Positions 52,128 to 60,247 of a stretch of DNA of 64,000 nucleotides are shown here, in pieces. Under the pieces are notes generated by a model, which was not told the origin of the DNA, made no database searches, and saw nothing but the letters and a program-made list of their open reading frames with translations. The stretch spans positions 1 to 64,000 of the forward strand of contig NZ_JAKVTG010000015.1 of the NCBI RefSeq assembly GCF_022489025.1, given 5' to 3'. The translations under genes and the position numbers were made by a program. The number at the start of each line of letters is the position of its first letter. Position 1 is the stretch's first letter. The DNA is from Planococcus halocryophilus (GTDB lineage: Bacteria; Bacillota; Bacilli; Bacillales_A; Planococcaceae).

Positions 52128-53192
52128 ATGACTGACACGATTGAAGTAAGAAGTGGAGAAGAAGTAAATCCAGATGTATTACGCAAATTTATTGATGATC
52201 ACTTGCATGATATACCTAAAGAAAAATTAGTTATTCGCCAATTTGGTTCTGGTCACTCCAACTTAACGTATTTGCTTCAAATAGGTGACTGGGAAGGTGT
52301 TTTACGAAGACCACCTATGGGACCAGTTGCACCAAAAGCACACGATATGAAAAGGGAATACACCATCTTGAACAGCTTGAATCGAGTATTCAAACCAGCT
52401 CCAAAACCATATGTTTTTTCAGAAGATGATCAAATTGTCGGGTGTCCATTTTTTATTATGGAAAGGCGTAATGGAATAGTTCTGGATTCGGAGTTTCCTA
52501 GTGATATAAAGTACAATACGGAGCTTGGAAGAAAAATTTCTCAATTGATGGTTGACCAACTTGTCACTTTGCATGAAATTAATTTTGAAAAGACTGAACT
52601 AATAAACTTAGTTAAACCTGAAGGTTTCATGGAGAGACAAGTATCGGGTTGGATTGATCGTTATGAAAAAGCAAAAACAAGTGAAATTAAGGGAATAGAT
52701 GAACTAAAAGAGTATTTAATAAATCTTTTACCTTCTTCGCCCCAACCTACTATTATTCATTATGATTACAAATTAAATAATGCCATGTTTTCAGAAAACT
52801 TCTCTGAAATGACTGGTCTATTTGATTGGGAAATGACTACGGTGGGAGATCCATTATCTGATTTAGGAGTTGCTATGAGTTATTGGATCCAAGGAGATGA
52901 TCCGGATTTCTTGAAAACCGGACTTGGAGAACCACCTGTTACTGTGATGGATGGTTTCTACACACGCAAAGAATTTATCCAGTCCTATGCTGAGAAAAGT
53001 GGACGAGACGTAAGTTCAATTAACTATTATATAACCTTTGCTTATTTTAAATTAGCAGCTATCTGCCAGCAAATATATTATCGATATGAAAAAGGACAGA
53101 CAAACGATGCTCGATTTGCGAAATTTAATATTTTTGTTGAAAACTTAATCCAGCATGCAGTTGAAGTATCAAAAAAGAAAGACAGAGTATGA
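52128..53192 (+). CDS. APH-family kinase (LvaA/ACAD10-like hydroxyacyl-CoA kinase)
   Basis: The 354-residue protein has the aminoglycoside-phosphotransferase fold: GSGHSNLTYLL as the ATP loop, the catalytic HYDYKLNNAMF and the metal-binding GLFDWEMTTVGDPLSDLGVAM. In the levulinate pathway (LvaA) and in human ACAD10/11 such kinases phosphorylate 4-hydroxyacyl-CoA, making phosphate a leaving group for the acyl-CoA dehydrogenase-fold partner. The partner lies two genes upstream. ATG 52128 follows AAGGAGAGG. It is not likely a drug-resistance enzyme. Confidence 0.85.
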   Translation: MTDTIEVRSGEEVNPDVLRKFIDDHLHDIPKEKLVIRQFGSGHSNLTYLLQIGDWEGVLRRPPMGPVAPKAHDMKREYTILNSLNRVFKPAPKPYVFSEDDQIVGCPFFIMERRNGIVLDSEFPSDIKYNTELGRKISQLMVDQLVTLHEINFEKTELINLVKPEGFMERQVSGWIDRYEKAKTSEIKGIDELKEYLINLLPSSPQPTIIHYDYKLNNAMFSENFSEMTGLFDWEMTTVGDPLSDLGVAMSYWIQGDDPDFLKTGLGEPPVTVMDGFYTRKEFIQSYAEKSGRDVSSINYYITFAYFKLAAICQQIYYRYEKGQTNDARFAKFNIFVENLIQHAVEVSKKKDRV

Positions 53193-53911
53193 AAGTTCAT
53201 GTAGTGATGACCAAAGAAGAAATGGATATTGAAAAAGTTACATCGGTGATGTCGGTTGTTATTTTCGATGTTTTATTGGCAACCTCTAGCATTGCAGCTT
53301 GCTTTGCAGGAGGTGCGCATTCGGTAAGGCCTGCTCTTAATAAAGAAGAGGCTCTAAAAATGATTAAAGATTGCGAAGAAGAAGTAATTTTAGCGGGAGA
53401 AATTAATGGAGTTACAATTGAAGGTTTTCTAAATCCTCTTCCTACCTCGCTCATAGAACAGGTCGAAGGGAAGCATGTAATTCTGTCTACTACAAATGGT
53501 ACTGTAGCAATACGTAAAGCCGGTGGGGCCAAAAGAGTTTGGATCGCATCGTTGCTTAATACAGATGCAGTAGCACAGAAAGTACTTAACGGCCATGAAG
53601 ATGAAACACTGTTGCTAGTATGTTCAGGATCAGCTGGCCAATTCTGTTTAGAGGATTTTTATGGAGCAGGTTACTTTATTTCTTGTTTGCAAATGCAATA
53701 TGACAAGGAGCTTAACTTAACGGATAGCGCATTGGGAGCAAAGTGGTTTTATGAAGGTCATAAAGAAGAAAGTGAGCGCATCTTAAGTAACTCAAGAGTT
53801 GGAATAACACTTAAACAACAAGGTAATTATCGAGAGGTTCAATATGTTAGCCAAAAAAGTATCATTAAATTTGCGCCATACGTAAAAGACGGAATAGTAA
53901 TATTTGCATAA
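53189..53911 (+). CDS. 2-phosphosulfolactate phosphatase (ComB) family protein
   Basis: The 240-residue protein shows ComB-family markers: VVIFDVLLATSSIAACFAGGA, VILAGEINGVTIEGFLNPLPTSLI, VILSTTNGTVAIRKA, SLLNTDAVAQ and LVCSGSAGQFCLEDFYGAGY. The family removes phosphate from phosphosulfolactate and likely related compounds with magnesium. The start ATG overlaps the kinase stop by 4 bp, so the phosphatase and kinase are made together. A role on a phosphorylated side product of the kinase is possible; coenzyme M synthesis is unlikely here. Confidence 0.85.
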   Translation: MKVHVVMTKEEMDIEKVTSVMSVVIFDVLLATSSIAACFAGGAHSVRPALNKEEALKMIKDCEEEVILAGEINGVTIEGFLNPLPTSLIEQVEGKHVILSTTNGTVAIRKAGGAKRVWIASLLNTDAVAQKVLNGHEDETLLLVCSGSAGQFCLEDFYGAGYFISCLQMQYDKELNLTDSALGAKWFYEGHKEESERILSNSRVGITLKQQGNYREVQYVSQKSIIKFAPYVKDGIVIFA

Positions 53912-53966
53912 GAAACTGTTAATCCTACTATATTTTAAGTAAGTATCACAAGCTAAAAGGAGAGGT

Positions 53967-55619
53967 ATGATGAAAAATACAGCACATTTTGAATTTTGGC
54001 CACCACGACTCTCAAAGACATTGAGCCTACCTGAAACTACTATTTTTGATAACTTAAAAATGACAGTAAAGAAGTATCCATATAAAACTGCTATAGAATT
54101 TTACGGAAAATCTATAAGCTATCAAAACTTACTTGACGAAGCGGAGCACTTGGCAGGTTACCTCGAATCTAAAGCGGAAGTGAAAGCTGGGGATCGAGTA
54201 TTATTGCTTATGCAAAATTCTCCACAGTTTTTAATTAGTATGTTCGCTATATTGCGTGTACGAGCAGTTGTAGTTCCAATTAATCCGATGAGCACAACTG
54301 AAGATCTTCGCTTCTTTTTAGAAGATGGCGAAATTTCTTGTGCGTTTATAGGGCAAGAGTTATACGATAAAATAGAACCGTTAATAGGGACAACCACTTT
54401 ACAGCAAGTTATCACAGCTACGTACTGCGAATATATTGATGAATCAAAAGCACTCGCAACGGTGCCTAAAGAGGTACAAGAAGTAAAAAAAGATTCCCCC
54501 AAGACTATTGCTTGGAAAAAAGCATTAGAGGAAGATGTCACACTTTCATTATATAAAGGGGAAAGTAAAGATATAGCAATGATTCCTTATACATCAGGTA
54601 CAACAGGATTACCTAAAGGTTGTATTCATTCCAATGCAACAATACAAGCAAATGTAACAGGATCTTATCACTGGATGTCAATGAATCCTGATATGGTCAC
54701 ACTAGTGAGTTTGCCTCTATTCCATGTTACTGGAATGATACATAGTGCATTAAGTCCAATTTTATCGGGTAGCCTAATGGTGGTACTTGGGAGATGGGAT
54801 CGTGACTATGCAGCAAAAGCAGTTGAAAAATTCCGCGTATCTCATTGGATAAACATTAGTACTATGCTTATCGATTTTCTAGCAAATCCTATCCTTAAGA
54901 ATTATGATACATCCTCTCTCGAAATAGTCGGTGGCGGAGGGGCTACATTGCCACAAGCTGTAGGGGAAAAATTAGAGCAATGGGTAGGTTTATCATATAT
55001 TGAAGGTTATGGATTGACAGAAATGATGTCCCATACACACTTCAATCCTACACATCGTCCTAAAAAGCAATGTATGGGAATACCATCTTTCGGGGTGGAT
55101 GCAAGAGTCATAGACCCTGTAACCGGTACTGAAGTGGAGGTATACGAGGAAGGTGAACTGATTGTAAGTGCTCCCCAAATGTTCCGTGGATATTATCGTC
55201 AAAATGAAGAAACAAAAGCGAGTCACATAGAAATAGATGGCAAATCATATTTCCGGACAGGCGATATTGTTAAAGTGGATGAGGAAGGGTATTTCTTCAT
55301 CGTCGATCGTGTAAAAAGAATGATTAATGCAGCTGGCTATAAAGTCTGGCCAACGGAAATAGAATCTATTTTGTATAAACACGAAGCGATTCAACAAGCA
55401 TGTGTCGTAAAGCATCCAGATGAATTACGTGGAGAAACTGTAAAAGCGCTGATTATCTTAAAAGATGAGTATAAAGGGAAAGTATCTGCTGAAGAGATTA
55501 TTACATGGTCCAAAGACCAAATGGCTAGTTACAAATATCCGCGTATTATAGAGTTTAGAGATAATTTCCCAACTACAAGTAGTGGGAAAATTCTATGGAG
55601 AGAATTACAATCATCTTAA
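53967..55619 (+). CDS. AMP-forming acyl-CoA synthetase
   Basis: The 550-residue protein has the adenylation motifs IPYTSGTTGLPKGCIHS, YGLTEMMSH, YFRTGDIVKVDEEGYFFIVDRVKRMINAAGYKVWPTEIE and the C-terminal catalytic Lys in TTSSGKILWREL. It activates a carboxylic acid to its CoA ester in the cytoplasm, the entry step for the dehydrogenase and kinase. AAGGAGAGG precedes ATG 53967 closely and ATG 53970 with better spacing. It is the last gene of the island and a strong terminator follows. Confidence 0.95.
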   Translation: MMKNTAHFEFWPPRLSKTLSLPETTIFDNLKMTVKKYPYKTAIEFYGKSISYQNLLDEAEHLAGYLESKAEVKAGDRVLLLMQNSPQFLISMFAILRVRAVVVPINPMSTTEDLRFFLEDGEISCAFIGQELYDKIEPLIGTTTLQQVITATYCEYIDESKALATVPKEVQEVKKDSPKTIAWKKALEEDVTLSLYKGESKDIAMIPYTSGTTGLPKGCIHSNATIQANVTGSYHWMSMNPDMVTLVSLPLFHVTGMIHSALSPILSGSLMVVLGRWDRDYAAKAVEKFRVSHWINISTMLIDFLANPILKNYDTSSLEIVGGGGATLPQAVGEKLEQWVGLSYIEGYGLTEMMSHTHFNPTHRPKKQCMGIPSFGVDARVIDPVTGTEVEVYEEGELIVSAPQMFRGYYRQNEETKASHIEIDGKSYFRTGDIVKVDEEGYFFIVDRVKRMINAAGYKVWPTEIESILYKHEAIQQACVVKHPDELRGETVKALIILKDEYKGKVSAEEIITWSKDQMASYKYPRIIEFRDNFPTTSSGKILWRELQSS

Positions 55620-55718
55620 ATAATACGAAATTCCCCCCTCGAATTTCATTCTTTATTTTAATATATTTAATCTATATAAACAATACCAGTATCGCATAAA
55701 TATCATTAATATAATTAT

Positions 55719-55768
55719 CTCCTGAATATTAAATTTACGCACTGTTTTGTAAATTTAATGCTCAGGAG
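55719..55768 (+). terminator. Terminator of the catabolic operon
   Basis: CTCCTGA-ATTAAATTTAC pairs with GTAAATTTAAT-TCAGGAG and is followed by TTTCTT. The rest of 55620-55857 shows no gene. Confidence 0.75.
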
Positions 55769-55857
55769 TTTCTTATTTCAATTAACGAAAAACGTTAATG
55801 TTAATCTTGAAAATAGTCAGTAGTTAAGAATACTAGTCATCTTTTTTAACACAATAA

Positions 55858-55893
55858 TATATGTTCGCAAAATCTTAATTTAAAGTAGATATT
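55858..55893. other. Half of a recombinase-type site (site C)
   Basis: TATATGTTCGCAAAAT at 55858-55873 is identical to the left arm of the 36-bp site at 57122. The right side has a partly matching TTAATTTAA but then departs (AGTAGATATTT). It may be one end of an integration event. Confidence 0.5.
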
Positions 55894-55909
55894 TAAACAC
55901 GACCAATCG

Positions 55910-55948
55910 AAAGGACAGACAGCTTATGTATAGGCTGTCTGTCCTTTT
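55910..55948. terminator. Bidirectional terminator hairpin
   Basis: AAAGGACAGACAGC pairs with GCTGTCTGTCCTTT around TTATGTATAG, between the island and the converging integrase gene. Confidence 0.65.
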
Positions 55949-55962
55949 ACTTTGTGTCTATA

Positions 55963-57090
55963 TTAACTTTCAATATCTGGACGCTTTAGCCGATTTGTTT
56001 CCATGCGGGTTAATACTTGTTCGTTATCTTTGTTAGAGAGGTTGGTATAAAGGGAAGTAGTTTCGATATTACTGTGACCCAACTGATCACGTAAAAGGAC
56101 GATATTGCCGCCATTCCGAATAAAGTCCGCCGCAAAGCTATGTCGAAGTTTGTGAGGGCTCATGCCTTCTCCTTGCGCAAATGCCGCAGTATATTTGGTT
56201 ACCAGGTTCTCGATGGCACGACGGGAGAGAGGACGGGGAGTACCACCATAAAGCGTGACAAAAAGAAAAGGCACTTCTTTCGATCCGATATACCTGGCTT
56301 CCCGGATTTCTATGTAGTCTCTTAAATGGTGAATCGCCTGATCCATGACCCGGACAGTATCTTCTTTTGAACCTTTTCGCTTGATATCGATCATTTGCTT
56401 CTTGAGGTTCACTTTCTTGACGAGCATACGAGCCATTTCACCGAGTCGGATACCGCTGCCAAGGAAAAGAGAGAGGATGGCCAGATCCCGTTCCTTGTCC
56501 CGGTTGAACCGTTGTCTGGCAAGTCCACTTACCAACGTAGCTTCATATGCATGTTCGACAAACTGCAAGAAATCATTGATTTCATGTTCATTCAGAATGA
56601 CAGAACTGATTTTCTGCGCCCGTCGGTTGGCCGTCTCTTTTTTTGTATGTAGCATGATTTTGCTCATGACGTTTCGGTAGAAGTAGGATTCTCCGTCTTC
56701 AGTCTCGGTTTCTTTCGTCAAGTAATTGAAAAGTGATTTTAACGCATTAATCGAAAGAGTAACAACCGCAGGACCGCGCCTTTTCACGCTGTTGTTCTCG
56801 TGAGTGATTGATTCTTCTTTTAAGAACTCAATGTACAGCTCGATATTCTGTTTCTTCATTTCGGCCAGTACTGAATAGGGGATTGAAGAAATTTCTGTAG
56901 CTTCCGTCAAATTCTCCCGAAGCAGCCACTGAAAAAAGTGCTGATAACGGTAAAGGTACTGAAGCAAGGTATCCGCTGAAAGGCCAGCACGTTTTTTAGA
57001 GCGAATATACTCGACCACATAGAAAGGCATGCTGTTTAATTGATTTTCAATCCGTTGGAGGACTTGCAATTCTTCAGGTATCATCGCCAT
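55963..57090 (-). CDS. Tyrosine recombinase/integrase
   Basis: The 375-residue protein has a SAM-like N-terminal core-binding domain (SADTLLQYLYRYQHFFQWL) and a catalytic domain with Arg in GSGIRLGEMARML (about 215), HKLRHSFAADFIR (about 316), GHSNIETTSLYTNLS with the Tyr nucleophile near 350. It cuts and joins DNA at short inverted-repeat sites. ATG 57090 follows AAAGGAGG. Sites with matching 36-bp palindromes lie just upstream (57122) and at 58869, and half a site downstream. Confidence 0.95.
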   Translation of the reverse strand: MAMIPEELQVLQRIENQLNSMPFYVVEYIRSKKRAGLSADTLLQYLYRYQHFFQWLLRENLTEATEISSIPYSVLAEMKKQNIELYIEFLKEESITHENNSVKRRGPAVVTLSINALKSLFNYLTKETETEDGESYFYRNVMSKIMLHTKKETANRRAQKISSVILNEHEINDFLQFVEHAYEATLVSGLARQRFNRDKERDLAILSLFLGSGIRLGEMARMLVKKVNLKKQMIDIKRKGSKEDTVRVMDQAIHHLRDYIEIREARYIGSKEVPFLFVTLYGGTPRPLSRRAIENLVTKYTAAFAQGEGMSPHKLRHSFAADFIRNGGNIVLLRDQLGHSNIETTSLYTNLSNKDNEQVLTRMETNRLKRPDIES

Positions 57091-57121
57091 ACGATGTTAA
57101 CCTCCTTTAATTATGAACTTC

Positions 57122-57157
57122 TATATGTTCGCAAAATGTAATTTAAGCGAACATATA
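57122..57157. other. 36-bp inverted-repeat recombinase site (site A)
   Basis: TATATGTTCGC and GCGAACATATA (11-bp perfect arms) flank AAAATGTAATTTAA. The layout fits a tyrosine recombinase core site with two half-sites. It lies 32 bp upstream of the integrase start. Confidence 0.6.
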
Positions 57158-57205
57158 GGGGTGGAAAGTATTTTTTATAGAAAATGAGTAAGTTAAATCT
57201 TACTT

Positions 57206-57949
57206 TTATAAAACCGCTTTTAAATAGGTGGTTAAACTTTCTTCCACACATTGGGCAATCAACTCAACGAAAGGCTGCGTATTCCCTTGTATGCTCGCTG
57301 TTTCCAACGTTTCATAATACGTTAAGCGCTGAGCATTTTCCGCTTTGACGATAGCAGGAGGGAAGCCATGACCCATTAAGATCAAATTCATTAACAATCT
57401 CGCGGTCCGGCCGTTGCCATCTGCGAATGGGTGAATATAGACGAATTTAAAATGGAACAACGCGGCCAGCTCTACTGGATGCATTTGGTCCTTTTCTTGA
57501 TCGTACCAGGCGAAAAGCTCTTGCATTTCATTCGCCACCTGCAGAAAATGCGGCGGTTCATGTTGGCTACCGGAGATTCTCACGTTGATCGATCGATACC
57601 TACCCGCATTTTCATCGTCGATGTTCTTCAAAATTAGATGATGAATCGTTTTTAACGTTCGCTCATCTAATGCCTCGGTTTGAGTGACCTGCTCCTCAAT
57701 AAAGCTGATAGCCTCCGCATGGTTGATCACTTCGAAATGCTCCTGCAGCCGTTTGCCACCAATCGTTAAGCCATCTTCCATGACTACCTTGGTTTCAATC
57801 AGCGATAAGGTATTGCCTTCGATAGCATTCGAATTGTACGTCCATTCCACACGATAAACGTCGCGTAGGTTCTTCACAGCAGCTAGTGGAAGCGGTCTGT
57901 GTTGGTCCAATTCCTTTTTTAATTCGTTAATGCGATTAAAATCGTTCAT
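57206..57949 (-). CDS. Fic family protein (AMP transferase type), self-inhibited class
   Basis: The 247-residue protein has the full Fic motif HPFADGNGRTARLL near residue 176, so it is probably active in attaching AMP to target proteins. An inhibitory helix motif (SNAIEGNTL; S-x-x-x-E-G) near residues 36-44 classes it among proteins that carry their own inhibitor N-terminally. It sits between recombinase sites A and B with one unknown gene, with no separate antitoxin. ATG 57949 follows GCAGGTG. Confidence 0.92.
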   Translation of the reverse strand: MNDFNRINELKKELDQHRPLPLAAVKNLRDVYRVEWTYNSNAIEGNTLSLIETKVVMEDGLTIGGKRLQEHFEVINHAEAISFIEEQVTQTEALDERTLKTIHHLILKNIDDENAGRYRSINVRISGSQHEPPHFLQVANEMQELFAWYDQEKDQMHPVELAALFHFKFVYIHPFADGNGRTARLLMNLILMGHGFPPAIVKAENAQRLTYYETLETASIQGNTQPFVELIAQCVEESLTTYLKAVL

Positions 57950-58013
57950 TTACTAGCACCTGCTTTTCAAGGATTGAAAGAATTTATGCTTTAAATATTC
58001 AAGGAGAGCTGGT

Positions 58014-58047
58014 GACTATCGAAGAATAGATTCTTCTATTGATAGTC
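58014..58047. repeat. Inverted repeat between the Fic and unknown genes
   Basis: GACTATC ... GATAGTC encloses a further GAAGAAT/ATTCTTC pairing. It may be an operator or an RNA hairpin before the Fic gene. Confidence 0.45.
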
Positions 58048-58126
58048 TTCAACTTCATATAAGGAATCCATGAAATAATTGTATAATTTAATGTAATTTC
58101 TTTAGCTTGAATCTGCAATTATTAAC

Positions 58127-58699
58127 TTATTTCTTAAGTTCCATTGATCGAGAGTAACCAAAACATTCTCTAAATAGTTTTCTACCAATATATTGGTGAA
58201 AGTCGCCGTATTTATGTCTGTGATATTCATTCCAATAGCTAATCATTCTACTGTAGCTTTTACAAAATTCCTCTTTATTTTCACTACAGAAATTTTTAAT
58301 CCGCACCGTATCCCGTTCTTTCAAAAACTCATAAGTCATTTCTACAATTTCTACGACATATTCATCGCATATTTTTACAATGTAAGGAATAGCCCAATCT
58401 TCGTAATCCATCTGAAGCAGCGAACGAATCTGCTTTTGGCGAATATATCCGTCACTACTTCTAGAAAGTATGCAATGCAGAATCATCTTTTGTCTTTCAG
58501 TTAAACTATCTATAAACTTGTTCGAGTTATCATGGCAGTAGATGCGATTAGGAAAAATAATTACACGATTGTTTTGATAATATTTAATAGTATCCGGAGA
58601 GATCTTAAGAGTGAAGGTTAAGAAATATTTAGTAGACAACAACTTAACAACTTTAGTAACGTCATCCTTTAGATGGTTGGGAAATCCTCTGGTAATCAT
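58127..58699 (-). CDS. Hypothetical protein, 190 residues
   Basis: The protein has a mixed alpha/beta N-terminal half (STKYFLTFTLKISPDTIKYY) and a helical C-terminal half rich in Lys, Glu and Tyr. The region SLTERQKMILHCILSRSSDGYIRQKQIRSLLQM has a winged-helix-like look. I do not recognise the family. It shares the 57.1-58.9 kb segment between recombinase sites A and B with the Fic gene and is transcribed the same way. AAAGGTGTG precedes ATG 58699. Confidence 0.6.
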   Translation of the reverse strand: MITRGFPNHLKDDVTKVVKLLSTKYFLTFTLKISPDTIKYYQNNRVIIFPNRIYCHDNSNKFIDSLTERQKMILHCILSRSSDGYIRQKQIRSLLQMDYEDWAIPYIVKICDEYVVEIVEMTYEFLKERDTVRIKNFCSENKEEFCKSYSRMISYWNEYHRHKYGDFHQYIGRKLFRECFGYSRSMELKK

Positions 58700-58868
58700 G
58701 TAAACACACCTTTATTCCATGTAATTTCAAGAATATATACTTTATTAATGACTTTAATAATTCAAAAAGAAAACTAATCCTATCGTCTAACAGAACTAAG
58801 AATTCAGCCTAAGCCTCTAAAACTCGATTGAATTAAACTATTATACTAATTTTAACACATGCCTACTC

Positions 58869-58904
58869 TATATGTTCGTTAAATTGATATTTTGCGAACA
58901 TATA
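58869..58904. other. 36-bp inverted-repeat recombinase site (site B)
   Basis: TATATGTTCG and CGAACATATA flank TTAAATTGATATTTTG. Its two half-sites (one continuing CAAAAT, the other TTAAAT) are those of site A in reverse order, so the site is inverted relative to site A. Confidence 0.6.
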
Positions 58905-59026
58905 AAGTGGTAGCAAGTAAATATAACCGGTAATTACAAATTACATTTACTTACTACAATACCCGCACCCTTTTAACTGATTGGCTTCCTGACTTATTAA
59001 CGATCTTGTTTCGGATTGCGGTCTTT

Positions 59027-59827
59027 CTAGTATTCATCATGGTTCAAAAATTTCACAAATGAAGCTATACAACCACCTTCTAAATCAACTGAAATAGAAG
59101 GTGGTTCAAGAAAACCATCGTAATTGGTCGATATCACGTCAGCCACTTCTTCACTGAACGTTAACAGGGAACAGGTCATGTCCCGAAGAAAAGGAAGAAG
59201 AGGCAGGTATTCGATTGCTTCTCCCATCTGTATAGGTCTCTTCATGTCATAGCCTTCTGGACGCACTTGAAATTGTAAGTCCTTTTTATGTTGGCAAACA
59301 AAATGATAGTTACATTGAAAGGCATCGAACCGCGGTTGATTTAACTGAAGAACTTTTGTCAGACTATCTGGTAATCCTGGTCCCTCGCTTGTATTTTCGA
59401 TCTTTTCCAATAGCATTCGACAAGAATCGATAGAAATATGCGACGGGAGTTGCGGAAGCAGAATCAATGAAATTGCTTGAGCTAAAAAGTCATATAATCG
59501 ATTAATATTATTCATGTATTGCCTTACTATGGCTGAGATAAAATGCACATCATGTGATGTCGACATTGAATTTCTCTGTGCACCATGCTGCTGAAGCATG
59601 TCGATCAAAATGCTTAAGCCATGAACATCATAATGAATGCATTTACAAACATGTCTGATGTGCTCTCGGACTGCTTGGGAAAACACACCTTCATTTTGAA
59701 ATGTTTCGCTTGTCCAAGAGTTGATAATTCTATCAAGTGTATCGAGAATTGACAGTTCTAACAGAGTTTCAGATGCATCCCCTTCGTTTTCAACCATCCT
59801 CACTGAATTATCATTGTTGCTACTCAC
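59027..59827 (-). CDS. Hypothetical helical protein, 266 residues
   Basis: The protein is largely helical (LELSILDTLDRIINSWTSE, HIRHVCKCIHYDVHGLSILIDMLQQ) with a middle region FISAIVRQYMNNINRLYDFL and a C-terminal part with short beta stretches (DLEGGCIASFVKFL). I recognise no family. It stands alone on its strand with 420 bp of non-coding DNA upstream. ATG 59827 follows TAGGAGTGACC. Confidence 0.55.
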   Translation of the reverse strand: MSSNNDNSVRMVENEGDASETLLELSILDTLDRIINSWTSETFQNEGVFSQAVREHIRHVCKCIHYDVHGLSILIDMLQQHGAQRNSMSTSHDVHFISAIVRQYMNNINRLYDFLAQAISLILLPQLPSHISIDSCRMLLEKIENTSEGPGLPDSLTKVLQLNQPRFDAFQCNYHFVCQHKKDLQFQVRPEGYDMKRPIQMGEAIEYLPLLPFLRDMTCSLLTFSEEVADVISTNYDGFLEPPSISVDLEGGCIASFVKFLNHDEY

Positions 59828-60128
59828 TATCTGGTCACTCCTATTTGTCTATTATTCTAGTTTATCCATCTATTTATTGAATAGGTATTTAGCAAGTCTG
59901 TCCAGCGGATAGTAAAGCAAATAGCCATTCCTCCCCTTCCGTATATTACCATTAGTATTCACTAAAGACGATTCTCTTTTAGTTCCCGTCAAAATAATGT
60001 CCTTTGGATACGAATTTGATAATAAAAATGTGCCATTTCTTGAGATGAAACACTAATTTTACATTCTAATCAACCAAAAATTCTTCTAAAAACTGACTTT
60101 GTCGTACGCCTCCTTTCTCATCGGAAAA

Positions 60129-60162
60129 CCCCTCAATCTCTATAGCAACTGAGATTGAGGGG
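60129..60162. terminator. Intrinsic hairpin in the 59828-60247 gap
   Basis: CCCCTCAATCTC and GAGATTGAGGGG pair perfectly around ten bases. It lies downstream of the diguanylate cyclase gene; the rest of the gap shows nothing. Confidence 0.6.
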
Positions 60163-60247
60163 TGGGCTTATTCTATTTATAAAAAATAAATTTTTAACGA
60201 ATACTTTATGAAAAAGGAGATAATCTATGCTTTCACCTTTTATTCTG

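Noticed and set aside
52128-53192. Aminoglycoside resistance gene
   Set aside because: The fold is APH-type, but the operon with acyl-CoA synthetase, acyl-CoA dehydrogenase and SDR fits a hydroxyacyl-CoA kinase far better.
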